64,000 bases of DNA from 2-02-FULL-55-14 sp964473365 (GTDB taxonomy: Bacteria > Bacteroidota > Ignavibacteria > UBA10030), in contig CAYYOV010000002.1 of the NCBI GenBank assembly GCA_964473365.1, forward strand, positions 62,001 through 126,000. Direction: 5' to 3'. A program made the translations under genes and the position numbers. Each line of letters starts with the position of its first letter. The first letter of the stretch is position 1. A model generated the notes under the pieces. It worked only from the letters and a program-made list of their open reading frames with translations. It was not told where the DNA came from and ran no database searches. Below are positions 42,001 through 49,687 of this stretch, piece after piece.

Positions 42001-43396
42001 CGCACTCCAGGTCTTTGAAACTGCTGATGGTATCTCCGTACAAGGCCAGGACGGCCAGGTCTCAGATCTTCGGTCCGGTGACACTGAGGTCATCATGCCG
42101 TCCGTCGGGCATTTTGGTGCTTCTGCGCTGGCAGCGGGCCTGCGGTCCGCCGGCATCCCGACGATCGCGATGCCCATACCGACGGCGACGACCCTGAAAG
42201 AAGGGAGAGGGCATTCGACGTGCAAGGAGTGCCTCCCATACATCCTCACGACGGGCCAGATGGTCGAACATCTGGCGAAGAAACAAGCGAACGGTGACAA
42301 CCGTAGGTCGCTGTTCTTCATGCCGGGAGGATGCGGCCCCTGTCGGCAGGGACAGTACAACGTGAAAATGAAGGATGTGATCGATGAGAAGGGATACCGG
42401 AATGCCGGAGTTCTGGCACTCCGGGAAGAATCGTCGTACGGAGGTTTGGGTGGGGACTTCTTCCGAAAGTCATGGGTGGGACTCCTTGCATCGGACTTTG
42501 TGGCCGACATTGAAAACGCGTTGAAGGTGCTGGCTGACCGGCCCGCGGAGGCGTTGGAGGTTGTGAACGCCGCCTGGAAGACGGTGGAGTGCCAGATCGA
42601 AAAGGGAACGATCGATTCGATCTACGAAGCCCTTGAGCAAATGACGGAGGAGGTGCTGAAGATTCCGCTGCGCACACGGCCTGAAGATGCAAAGACTGTG
42701 TCGCTCATCGGAGAGATCTACGTCCGGCGAGAAGAGTTTTCCGCGCACGAATTGATGGAGATGCTCATCTCCAACGGATTCGTCGTCCGCACGACACCAG
42801 TTGCGGAGTTCGTCTACTACACGAACTACCTGGGCGCCATCAACGGTGCCCATCGGAACACCTGGAAAGAGCGCCTCGGTCTTCGGCTCAAGAATGCCTA
42901 TCAGTGGCGCACAGAACGAAGGATGCGCAAGATCCTCTCCAGGACCGGCATGGTGGGGGAGGAGATGCTGGACATTCGAAAGACCATTCGCCATGCCACC
43001 CACCTCCTCTCCGATGATCTGATCGGTGAAGCCGTGCTCACCGTTGGCACGGCCATGCGAGAGATCCTCGAATCGGCCTCGGGAATTGTCTCCATCGGTC
43101 CGTTTGCTTGCATGCCGGGACGGCTTGCGGAGGCAATCCTGGTCAAAGAGATGACCATCGAAGGCAAGCGCCGCAGCAACGGGTCACGCGCTCATACCTA
43201 TCCACACGGTGTGACAACGTTGCCGTACTTGCACGTCGAAACGGATGGGAACACCTTCCCGCAAATCACCCGGTCGAAGATCGAGATCTTCATGCTGCAG
43301 GCTGATAAACTGCACCGTCAAATGATGGAGCATCGGCGTCGAACGAATGGCCGCGCGCATGTCGAGGCCCGTGCCATTGCTGCCCTTGCACCATAG
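39074..43396 (+). CDS. Giant CoA-dehydratase-activase-type protein (two ASKHA domains plus DUF2229)
   Basis: A 1440-residue cytoplasmic protein. Residues 4-255 are one BcrAD/BadFG ASKHA ATPase domain (GICVGASTVSFV, NKCASGTGEFF, IGGVSMN). Residues about 295-560 are a second one (LGLDVGSTTTKAVLL, IFEIGGQDAKY, NEACSAGTGSFLEE, MQGGVCYN). A Cys-containing linker leads to a DUF2229 domain (about 655-880, TVGILKSFSTNVLYPLFHGFF). The C-terminal part resembles the HgdB-like dehydratase/activase-associated region with STCKECLPYIL and PGGCGPCRQGQYN. Such activators use ATP hydrolysis to drive low-potential electron transfer to a 2-hydroxyacyl-CoA dehydratase or benzoyl-CoA reductase; full-length fusions of this size are known but have no assigned reaction. 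GGGAGG precedes the ATG at 39074. No dehydratase subunit gene is adjacent. Confidence 0.88.
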   Translation: MIGGSLGICVGASTVSFVRMAVDGSLVEEKCCSVAHNADPKAVIRTYLAEHPSDGLSVVVTGRRLRHLVEARTVSEPEAVEKAFRSLGLAGQYHALASLGGETFLVYCMDDNGNIVQVLSGNKCASGTGEFFLQQIRRMNLSVEEAAAMAEGQTPYGVSGRCSVFCKSDCTHALNKGVSKPTVVAGLCRMIAAKIIELLAKQPSTHVAVIGGVSMNGSVLRFIREQYPALTVVPHATCFEAYGAALIGLERHAAFDAERMFKHGAHRFSFHPPIECGRSRVIFKEIERAQPEPFDECLLGLDVGSTTTKAVLLRRRDTALLASAYLRTNGSPVQASLDCYAAIRSQVTTPIRITGLGTTGSGRHIAGLHALTKGVINEIIAHAVAAAYFDPDVDTIFEIGGQDAKYTYLTNGVASDYAMNEACSAGTGSFLEEAARESLSIDYRDIAEIALRAERPPNFNDQCAAFISSDIKTAAQEGISQDDVVAGLVYSICLNYVNRVKGNRSVGDRIFMQGGVCYNRAVPMAMATLINKEIVVPPEPGLMGAFGVALEVRRRLDLGLMEPQTFDLEELMQRTFSYGKSFVCAGGEEKCDRKCPISIIEVEEKKYPFGGACNRFYDQRLKEKKRSSGKDYVHLREEMVFRTFADGTPERPNGKTVGILKSFSTNVLYPLFHGFFTRLGFRVVLANQVDPRGLEKMNSSFCFPVELSHGMFENLLRQNVDLIFLPHIQEMEAAADQSYHRLCVFAQAEPYYLQNAFRDKALPPVLSPVINFARGIDEVEKTFTSMAKELGVSAGDAREAFRRGYARYAEMRAAFKELGREALEEVASDRHRFGIILFGRPYNTFASEANLGIPHKIATKDLVVIPHDLLPSDHLPSYENMYWANGQQIIRGTRFVKQHPKLFGVFVTNFSCGPDSFIVSYFRRLMGSKPSLTLELDSHSADVGINTRIEAALDIMSNYMELSRRGMIREAKPASHALQVFETADGISVQGQDGQVSDLRSGDTEVIMPSVGHFGASALAAGLRSAGIPTIAMPIPTATTLKEGRGHSTCKECLPYILTTGQMVEHLAKKQANGDNRRSLFFMPGGCGPCRQGQYNVKMKDVIDEKGYRNAGVLALREESSYGGLGGDFFRKSWVGLLASDFVADIENALKVLADRPAEALEVVNAAWKTVECQIEKGTIDSIYEALEQMTEEVLKIPLRTRPEDAKTVSLIGEIYVRREEFSAHELMEMLISNGFVVRTTPVAEFVYYTNYLGAINGAHRNTWKERLGLRLKNAYQWRTERRMRKILSRTGMVGEEMLDIRKTIRHATHLLSDDLIGEAVLTVGTAMREILESASGIVSIGPFACMPGRLAEAILVKEMTIEGKRRSNGSRAHTYPHGVTTLPYLHVETDGNTFPQITRSKIEIFMLQADKLHRQMMEHRRRTNGRAHVEARAIAALAP

Positions 43397-43560
43397 GGCA
43401 GGACCCTTCATCTCCGTGGAGGATGTCAACCCCACGCGTTTCCCCGCAGCGACCTTTGGAGGTTCGAATCCCTTCGGTCACGCGTGCTGTGGATGGGCGA
43501 TGTGACCCGGTTACCTTTCCGACCAATCCGATTGACCGGCCAATAGTGTCCGACGCGATC

Positions 43561-44130
43561 ATGCCGATCAGGTCCATCGTCCCTTCACGGCCTGCAAAGA
43601 ACCTCGGAATTGCCCTTGTGTGTGTCCTGGTCCACCTGATGCCGCTTCGACCACAGGAGGCAGCCGAGCAGGTTCGACCCATCTTCTGGTTTCAGGTCGG
43701 AGGCGATCCCGGGATCTCGATGCCTGCCTTCAGCGGGGAAGCGGGTGCATACGTCTGCCCGGTCAGTGCATGTGTGGTCGGAATTCGTATCACCGGGACG
43801 GCGCATCCGGGGGATGACCTGCCCAAGGATCTGTCGACCAAAGATCTCATGGTCGGGTATCAGGCCCAAACGGGCATGGGCGCGCTCACGGTGTCTGCTG
43901 GCGTCAGTGCCATTGCGTCCACAAGGTGGGAGGTCACGGGTGTCTTCCTGTCCCCAGGCTATACGGCGACGAAGGTTGAAGAAACAGGCGTCGGCGTGCC
44001 GCTGGAGCTTGCTCTTTCGCTCCGTCCATTTCGGTTCCTCGGCATCGGGATCAGGGCCTTCAAGGTGTTCAACCGCTTCCAGACCTATGAGGGCGTTCAC
44101 GGTGTGGTGCAATTCGGCATCGTCCGCTGA
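43561..44130 (+). CDS. Exported protein of unknown function
   Basis: A 189-residue protein with an N-terminal signal-like segment (LGIALVCVLVHLMPL), followed by alternating beta strands rich in Gly and Val (GALTVSAGVSAIAS, VPLELALSLRPF, FLGIGIRAFKVF) and ending VVQFGIVR. This fits a small outer-membrane barrel or a beta-sandwich, but no family is recognised. The ATG at 43561 places the signal peptide correctly; the open frame upstream to 43423 is not supported. It lies 164 bases after the giant activase gene. Confidence 0.5.
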   Translation: MPIRSIVPSRPAKNLGIALVCVLVHLMPLRPQEAAEQVRPIFWFQVGGDPGISMPAFSGEAGAYVCPVSACVVGIRITGTAHPGDDLPKDLSTKDLMVGYQAQTGMGALTVSAGVSAIASTRWEVTGVFLSPGYTATKVEETGVGVPLELALSLRPFRFLGIGIRAFKVFNRFQTYEGVHGVVQFGIVR

Positions 44131-44286
44131 TTGCCACCGATCATCCGGGCACGGCGTGAACAGAGGTCAGGTCCACCTTTGGGGGCGTCATTCCCATCAA
44201 AACCGGGTTAGGCGCACCATGTATGCTGAACTTCAGTGAGCATGGATCCCGGTCTTACATCCATGGTTCCTCCGTCCTGGCCTCAG

Positions 44287-44317
44287 TTGAAGCCCTCCCC
44301 ATTATTCGCTAGATTTG
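44287..44317 (+). promoter_or_regulatory. Possible Bacteroidota-type promoter of the tRNA gene
   Basis: TTG (44287-44289), a 20-base spacer and TAGATTTG (44310-44317), which fits the TTG/TAnnTTTG pattern known from Bacteroidota. It lies about 40 bases upstream of the tRNA. Confidence 0.3.
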
Positions 44318-44357
44318 CACGCTCGCTCCTCTAGTGCTTTACGTTCTTCCATTTTCC

Positions 44358-44431
44358 GGGCCCTTAGCTCAGCTGGTTAGAGCGGCGGACTCATAATCCG
44401 TTGGTCGCAGGTTCAAGTCCTGCAGGGCCCA
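44358..44431 (+). tRNA. tRNA-Ile2 (anticodon CAU, lysidine type)
   Basis: A complete 74-nt cloverleaf: acceptor GGGCCCT/AGGGCCC with discriminator A, D arm with AGCTCAGCTGGTTAGAGC, anticodon stem GCGGA/TCCGT around CTCATAA (anticodon CAU) and a TTCAAGT T loop. The gene closely resembles the bacterial ileX type, in which TilS converts C34 to lysidine so that AUA is read. The short variable loop (TGGTC) and acceptor differ from usual elongator tRNA-Met. CCA is not encoded. Confidence 0.85.
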
Positions 44432-44602
44432 CTCCGCAGGCGCGAGAGAGATGGGATTGCAATGCGGTACAGTAGGTGGTCAGAAGTCAACGGTGGGAGG
44501 GGAGTGGAGGGCAGTCTGCCTCAGGACCCGCTTGCGTGGGCCAAGGGGAGAACTACAGGCTCGGTTGATCACCGAAATCCCGCCTGCTGGGAGGATGGTG
44601 AG

Positions 44603-44631
44603 TTGACAGAATAGCCGAAAAGAAGTAAACT
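44603..44631 (+). promoter_or_regulatory. Predicted sigma70 promoter of the pilC-pilB operon
   Basis: Perfect TTGACA (44603-44608), a 17-base spacer and TAAACT (44626-44631), about 55 bases upstream of the start codon. This is the best promoter match in the window. Confidence 0.65.
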
Positions 44632-44648
44632 CTGTTACTCTGACATGT

Positions 44649-44668
44649 CTTGAGCAATCCTGCTCAAG
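44649..44668 (+). promoter_or_regulatory. Perfect 8-bp hairpin in the pilC 5' leader
   Basis: CTTGAGCA/TGCTCAAG with an ATCC loop, located just downstream of the predicted transcription start and ending 16 bases before the ATG, next to the GGTGAGG ribosome-binding site. It may stabilise the leader, bind a regulator as DNA, or affect translation. Confidence 0.5.
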
Positions 44669-44684
44669 TATTTGGTGAGGTTGT

Positions 44685-46055
44685 ATGCCCGAATTTCGTG
44701 TGGAAGGTCTGACTCCTTCCGGCAAGGCCATTTCCGGCGTGATCAACGCTGATAATAAGAAACTGGCCAAGAAACGCGCCGAAGAGATGGCCAGGGAAAA
44801 GAAGTTCAAGATTACGGCCGTCCACGAGCGTGTGTCATTCCTCTATCGTGTCCAGAAGGGGAAGGACAAACCGATCGATGGTGAGCAAAAGGCCTTTACG
44901 CCCGACGAGGTGCGCATTGCCCTCGAGAAAATGGGCTACAAGGTCCAGTATGTTCGCAAAAAGCTCTTCGGCAACAAGCTCAAACCGGCCCCCCCTGTCG
45001 AAGTGATCTCCTTCGTCCGAATCAGCACCGACCTGATGCGACAGAAGCTGCCATTCAACGAGGTCATGCAGCTTCTGATCAACGACATCCCAAATCCGAT
45101 CCTGCGCGATTGTCTCAAGGAAATTAATCTCGAACTGAAGCAGGGAAAGGACTCAGAAAAGGTCTTCCTCAAGCACTCAGTCGTCCTCGGTAAGTTTACT
45201 GCGAACATGCTCGGCCTCGCCTCGAAGAGCGGCAACATGGTGGAGATCTATGAGAGCACGGCCAAGTTTCTCGAGCGCAACGCTCAGTTCAAGAAGTCCG
45301 TGCGACAAGCCCTGATCATGCCGTTGGTCACCTTGTTCGTTCTGTTCCTTGCGGTCATGTTCTATGTTGCCTATATCTTCCCCGCAACGGCGGAGATGTT
45401 CGTGAAGTTCAAGATCGAGCTGCCGCCGATGACGAAGGCGACGCTTCAGTTCAGCAACTGGCTCATGGACAACGCCCTTGTCGTGAGCCTCGCGTTCATC
45501 ATCCCCATGGTTGCCGCGGCCCGCTTCTTTGCGACGGAGAAGGGCCAGTTCATGCTCGACCAATATATGCTCAAGGTGCCGGTCGTCGGGGCGTTGTTCC
45601 ACAAGACCGCGATCGAGATCTTTTGCCGCGTCTTCTATGCGCTGTACAGCGGTTCGGGCGAGAATATCGAGGTCATCCGGATGGCGTCCGAAGCATGCGG
45701 CAATAAATACATGGACCAACGGATCAGAACGATCGCGATCCCGCTCATGCTGGAGAAAGGGAAGAGTCTCACCGAGGCATTCCAGGCCAGCGGTGTTTTC
45801 ACGGAGACGGCCATCTCCCGTTTGAGTTCCGGCGCCGAGACCGGAACGGTCAAGAATACTGCGATCCAGCTGGCCGAATACTATGAGAAGGAAACCACGT
45901 ATCGCCTGGCGAACGTGGTACAGCTGATCGAGTTGTCCGTGCAGATGGTCATCATGATCGTCCTGACGGCCCTGACGCTCGTCTCGTCGGAGACGGCGAC
46001 GGTAAAGCCGAAGGCGCCCGGCGGGTTCCTGTCATTGTTCGCCGGATGGTTCTGA
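44685..46055 (+). CDS. pilC: Type IV pilus/type II secretion inner-membrane protein PilC/GspF
   Basis: Platform protein of 456 residues. Two T2SSF domains are visible, about 105-230 (FVRISTDLMRQKLPFNEVMQLL, LGLASKSGNMVEIYEST) and about 300-430 (AIEIFCRVFYALYSGSGENIEVIRMASEACGN, LSSGAETGTVKNTAIQLAEYY). Membrane segments lie near 205-228, 265-285 and 415-440. The N terminus starts with the canonical small domain (FRVEGLTPSGKAISGVINADN). A related stretch appears to recur at about 52-90 (YRVQKGKDKPIDGEQKAFTPDEVRIALEKMGYKV), which explains the 50 extra residues compared with the usual ~405. It is followed by pilB after 32 bases. Confidence 0.92.
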   Translation: MPEFRVEGLTPSGKAISGVINADNKKLAKKRAEEMAREKKFKITAVHERVSFLYRVQKGKDKPIDGEQKAFTPDEVRIALEKMGYKVQYVRKKLFGNKLKPAPPVEVISFVRISTDLMRQKLPFNEVMQLLINDIPNPILRDCLKEINLELKQGKDSEKVFLKHSVVLGKFTANMLGLASKSGNMVEIYESTAKFLERNAQFKKSVRQALIMPLVTLFVLFLAVMFYVAYIFPATAEMFVKFKIELPPMTKATLQFSNWLMDNALVVSLAFIIPMVAAARFFATEKGQFMLDQYMLKVPVVGALFHKTAIEIFCRVFYALYSGSGENIEVIRMASEACGNKYMDQRIRTIAIPLMLEKGKSLTEAFQASGVFTETAISRLSSGAETGTVKNTAIQLAEYYEKETTYRLANVVQLIELSVQMVIMIVLTALTLVSSETATVKPKAPGGFLSLFAGWF

Positions 46056-46087
46056 CAGCGCCCCCGCGGGCGCACGGAGGATGAGGC

Positions 46088-47881
46088 ATGCCAGAGATCG
46101 ACATTACTGATAAGATCGGCTATACACTCCTGAAGAAGGGCATCATCGATTTCGAGACCCTCGAGAAATCGTTGAAGCTGAAGGACTCCGAGGAGAACAA
46201 GAAGAACCGGAAGAACCTCGGCCAGATCCTCGTCTCGGAGTTCGGCGCCGACCACGACGCCGTGTTCCGCGAAGTGGCGAATCTCTACGCCTTCCGCGAG
46301 ATCTTCCTGAACGACGAAAAGATCGACGAGGCACGTATCGCCTTCGTCAAGAAGTTCGTCGACGCCCTGTCCGATCAGCAGCGCGAGATGATGACGGCCG
46401 CGAAGATGCTGCCGTTCAAGTGGGACGAGCGACAAACGGACAAGCTGATCATCGTTGCCGCAGACCCGACCGACCGGAACCTGCCGGTGGTCGCCCGATC
46501 GTTCAACGTCAAGAAATACGAGATCTGCTACGTCCGTCTGAAGGACCTGCAGAACCTTCTCGAGAAGGTCGCCCCGAAGCAGAACGAGTTCCTGAAGATG
46601 CTCGATTCGAGCGAGACGATCGAAGAAGGCTCGATGAGCAAGGACGACGTCGAGGTCGACGAAGACGCGCTCGAAGCCGAGATCAACAAGAGCGCCCTCG
46701 TCAACCTCTTCGAAGGTTGCATCGTGGAGGCGGTCCGTCGGGACGTGTCCGATATTCACATCGTCGCGGCCGAAGGGAACAAGACCAACTTCATGTTCCG
46801 CGTCGACGGCAACCTGCAGGTCTGGCATTGCCAGGAGAATACGCTCCCCGAGGCCGTCATGGCGGTCATTAAGGACCGCACGAAGAACGTGGACCGGTTC
46901 GAGCGTGAGATGTCGCAGGACGGATTCATCCAACGCGTCATCGACGGCCACCAGCTCCGGTTCCGCGTGTCGATCATGCCGATCGTCACGACGGAATTCA
47001 AGCACAAATTCGAGAGCGTCGTCATCCGCGTTCTGGACGACCGGAAGGTCATCACGGACCTGAACAAGCTCGGGTTGCAGGGGCCCGCGAAGAACTTCTT
47101 CTACAAGGCCATTGGCAAGCCGCAAGGGATCGTCATCCTGACGGGCCCGACAGGGTCCGGCAAGTCGACCACGCTGATCGCCGCACTCTACCAGGTGATC
47201 GACCCGACCGTCAACGTTCTGACGATCGAAGAGCCCGTCGAGTACATCATCAAGGGCGCGCGACAGCTCAAGATCGGCCCGAAGATGGGGTTCGAACAGG
47301 CCATCCGCGGTATTCTGCGTCACGACCCCGACATCGTGCTCGTCGGTGAAATGCGCGATAAGGTCACGGCTGAGACGGCCATCAAACTGGCCAACACAGG
47401 TCACTTGGTCTTCTCCACCCTGCACACGAACGATGCTCCCAGCGCGGTGGCACGTCTGTACAAGATGGGCATCGAGCCGTTCCTGATCGCATACGCCATC
47501 AACATCATCGTCGCCCAGCGGCTCATCCGTACGCTCTGCAAGGTCTGTAAGTCTCCCATCGATGAGGATGAGAAGGGAGACCTGCTGAAGTTCGGTTTCA
47601 CGGAAGAGGACCTGGCCCAGCACACCTTCTACAAACCGGTCGGTTGCGACAAGTGTAACGGCGGATGGAAGGGGCGCGCGGCCATCCACGAGGCGCTCTT
47701 CTTCAGCAAGGCAATCAAGGACATCGTCCTGAATGCCGGCGACAAGGTCGATGAGAATGCCATCCGCGATCAAGCGTCGAAGGACGGCATGTGGACGCTC
47801 CGACGTTCTGGTATGGAGCGGATGAAGGAGGGGATGACAGCCCTTGAAGAGGTCATCGCGTCGACGGTCGAGGACGAGTGA
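46088..47881 (+). CDS. pilB: Pilus/secretion assembly ATPase PilB/GspE
   Basis: The cytoplasmic hexameric ATPase that drives assembly, 597 residues. An N-terminal T2SSE_N domain (about 5-150) is followed by a linker with an acidic DDVEVDEDALEAE stretch. The core has a conserved DIHI/RVDG Asp box region, Walker A GPTGSGKST (353-361), Walker B ILRHDPDIVLVGEMRD and the His box STLHTND. Near the C terminus two CxxC pairs (CKVCK and CDKC) form the GspE/PilB zinc site. It is downstream of pilC and ends with a strong terminator; the pseudopilin genes converge on it. Confidence 0.95.
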   Translation: MPEIDITDKIGYTLLKKGIIDFETLEKSLKLKDSEENKKNRKNLGQILVSEFGADHDAVFREVANLYAFREIFLNDEKIDEARIAFVKKFVDALSDQQREMMTAAKMLPFKWDERQTDKLIIVAADPTDRNLPVVARSFNVKKYEICYVRLKDLQNLLEKVAPKQNEFLKMLDSSETIEEGSMSKDDVEVDEDALEAEINKSALVNLFEGCIVEAVRRDVSDIHIVAAEGNKTNFMFRVDGNLQVWHCQENTLPEAVMAVIKDRTKNVDRFEREMSQDGFIQRVIDGHQLRFRVSIMPIVTTEFKHKFESVVIRVLDDRKVITDLNKLGLQGPAKNFFYKAIGKPQGIVILTGPTGSGKSTTLIAALYQVIDPTVNVLTIEEPVEYIIKGARQLKIGPKMGFEQAIRGILRHDPDIVLVGEMRDKVTAETAIKLANTGHLVFSTLHTNDAPSAVARLYKMGIEPFLIAYAINIIVAQRLIRTLCKVCKSPIDEDEKGDLLKFGFTEEDLAQHTFYKPVGCDKCNGGWKGRAAIHEALFFSKAIKDIVLNAGDKVDENAIRDQASKDGMWTLRRSGMERMKEGMTALEEVIASTVEDE

Positions 47882-47910
47882 CCGTATCACAGCAGGGCAG
47901 CACGTACAAC

Positions 47911-47948
47911 GCAACGGGCGCTTCTTGGAGCGCCCGTTGCTGTTCACT
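47911..47948 (+). terminator. Intrinsic terminator after pilB
   Basis: Perfect 12-bp stem GCAACGGGCGCT/AGCGCCCGTTGC (47911-47922 and 47929-47940) with a TCTTGG loop, followed by TGTTCACT. It separates the pilC-pilB unit from the convergent pilin-like genes. Confidence 0.75.
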
Positions 47949-47977
47949 GACCTTCGTGCCCCAGTTACGCCGGGGCG

Positions 47978-49003
47978 CTATTCATACCATTCCACCACGC
48001 TGTAATACAACAACCTTCCGATCCGCTTTGCCTGGTCGAGAGCCTCGCTGCTATATTTCACCTTTCCTCCCGAACCAGTACCCTTCAAGGTTAGGTGGAC
48101 TTCCTCGCCCGCGACCATCACGCCGCCGACGATTTGTGGGTTTCCGAGAGCTTCGAAACTAATCACATTCTCCTCCCCGTACGCCATCACAAGGCCATAC
48201 CATGTGAAGGAACCCGAGAACTTCACGTTCCCGTTGATGGCCAGGATCCCCCAGCCAACGACGCTGCCGGTGAACCGGATTGAAAAGTTTGTGTCGGCCG
48301 TGCCGACGTTGCATACCACGATCACGGGGTTTGCGGCGCTTCCAAAGACCCAATCGCCCGCCACGTTGCCCGGTGTGTTGAATGTGTAGTGAGCACTCTG
48401 TTCATACTCCGGGATGAATGATGCGGGGCTGAGGGCGGTGGGGTCGGTCCCTACTTTGATCGAACCGGTGAGGTACGGGGCCACTGAGGCATCGTTGATG
48501 ATCTCGGCTGAATCTGATGGATTGCTTACTGTGATGGCCGGAAGATCCCCGCTGCCAGTCAATGCCGACCCGTCCGCGGTCCAGTTGCGGCCGTCCACGG
48601 AAGCCTTTCCGCTGATGTCCATTTCGGCGTCGTTGCTGATCATGCCGATGGCCGACTTCGACGTCGGGAACGGTTTCGGCGTAAAGAGCAGCTTGACACG
48701 CATGACGTAGGTCGATTCTGCGTAGACACCGCGTGAGACGATCCGGAGTGTATCCCCGACGGACGTTGCGGTGACGGCGTAGGAGCCGCCTTGAAAGCTT
48801 GCGGTCGTCGGGGGCGTGATACCCCGGTCAATATACCTGAGGTGTCGGTTGACGGCGAGTCGGGCCATGTTCCGCGCAAACGAGTACTTGTAGTAGCCGA
48901 CCTGGGCGCCGGTGAGCGTTTCGGCCGACTCTCGAAGGCTGCCGCCGATGAACCCGAAGGCGACCGCCATCCCCATCACCAGAAACATCGCAGCTCGTCC
49001 CAT
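47978..49003 (-). CDS. PilX-like pilus-associated protein
   Basis: A 341-residue protein starting with one hydrophobic helix (MGRAAMFLVMGMAVAFGFIGG), then a helical stem and a beta-rich body. The C-terminal half contains GILAINGNVKFSGSFTWYGLVMAYGE and IVGGVMVAGE, the right-handed beta-roll pattern found in PilX-N-terminal-type minor pilins. The prepilin hallmark (Gly, then F/M-T-L-x-E) is missing: there is no basic leader and no Glu5. An AGAGG Shine-Dalgarno site precedes the ATG. It is the last of three genes on the minus strand, 9 bases after its neighbour. Confidence 0.65.
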   Translation of the reverse strand: MGRAAMFLVMGMAVAFGFIGGSLRESAETLTGAQVGYYKYSFARNMARLAVNRHLRYIDRGITPPTTASFQGGSYAVTATSVGDTLRIVSRGVYAESTYVMRVKLLFTPKPFPTSKSAIGMISNDAEMDISGKASVDGRNWTADGSALTGSGDLPAITVSNPSDSAEIINDASVAPYLTGSIKVGTDPTALSPASFIPEYEQSAHYTFNTPGNVAGDWVFGSAANPVIVVCNVGTADTNFSIRFTGSVVGWGILAINGNVKFSGSFTWYGLVMAYGEENVISFEALGNPQIVGGVMVAGEEVHLTLKGTGSGGKVKYSSEALDQAKRIGRLLYYSVVEWYE

Positions 49004-49012
49004 GATTGGCCT

Positions 49013-49615
49013 CTACTTGGACAGATTGAGTTGATTGAGATTACGCGGGAAGATCAGCTTCTGCCATGTCACAAGCGAATACGTCGTATCACCCTGGGGC
49101 GTGAGGACCGGCTCAGGACTTGCTACCATGAAATAGACATTGATCCCGCGGATCTTAGCAAGTGTATCGACCTGGTTCGTCGGAACACCGATCCGAACGT
49201 TGTTTGAATCGAAGTACGAGATCCGAAAGTCGATCAAGCCGAAATTCTGTCGCAGGGCTGTTCCCGCCTGTATACGGAACAGCGGAAAGTCGGTCGGGTT
49301 TGGCGTGTTCGCGGATTGGGCGATGGTGCCTGTCTGATACCGGTAGAGTGCCGTGTCCATATTGTTCGACACATCCGCCCGATAGTCGATGCGGCGCTCC
49401 GCTGCGTAAAAGATCCGCTGACCGCGTACGTGGTGGCCGATCTTCAGAAAATCGAATTCCACCTGGCGCGCGAGTTCAACGGCATTCCCCTGGGTGATGA
49501 CCGTGAACGTGTTTTGATAGAGAGTGGCGTTGATGTTCGTCTGTACCCGGGCGACTGCCAGGACGAGGACACCAAAGATGATCGCGGAGGCGATATAATC
49601 CAGCATTGCCGACAT
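49013..49615 (-). CDS. Pseudopilin-like protein (PilW/GspJ-like)
   Basis: A 200-residue protein: N-terminal hydrophobic helix (MLDYIASAIIFGVLVLAVARVQ), then LYQNTFTVITQGNAVELARQVEFDFLKIGH, a pattern seen after the transmembrane helix of minor pilins, and a beta-rich globular part (VYFMVASPEPV, SLVTWQKLIFPRNLN). A canonical cleavage leader and Glu5 are lacking. GAGG lies 6 bases upstream of the ATG. The family assignment is by shape and context only. Confidence 0.55.
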   Translation of the reverse strand: MSAMLDYIASAIIFGVLVLAVARVQTNINATLYQNTFTVITQGNAVELARQVEFDFLKIGHHVRGQRIFYAAERRIDYRADVSNNMDTALYRYQTGTIAQSANTPNPTDFPLFRIQAGTALRQNFGLIDFRISYFDSNNVRIGVPTNQVDTLAKIRGINVYFMVASPEPVLTPQGDTTYSLVTWQKLIFPRNLNQLNLSK

Positions 49616-49687
49616 GAAGAACCTCGCCTAGGGCCGTTCAGGATGGTCGATCGTGATCACGTAATCCGGGACTTTGCCAGACAGACA

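Noticed and set aside
44432..44600. Structured RNA (riboswitch or RNase P-like) between the tRNA and pilC
   Set aside because: Short GC stems exist, but no GEMM, cobalamin, RNase P or tmRNA consensus could be matched.
45881..47947. 688-codon ORF on the minus strand opposite pilB
   Set aside because: It is the exact antisense of pilB, and its sequence (DDVLDGLFDRQNVDGR style, rich in Asp, Arg, Leu, Val) is the usual shadow of a high-GC gene. It has no domain.
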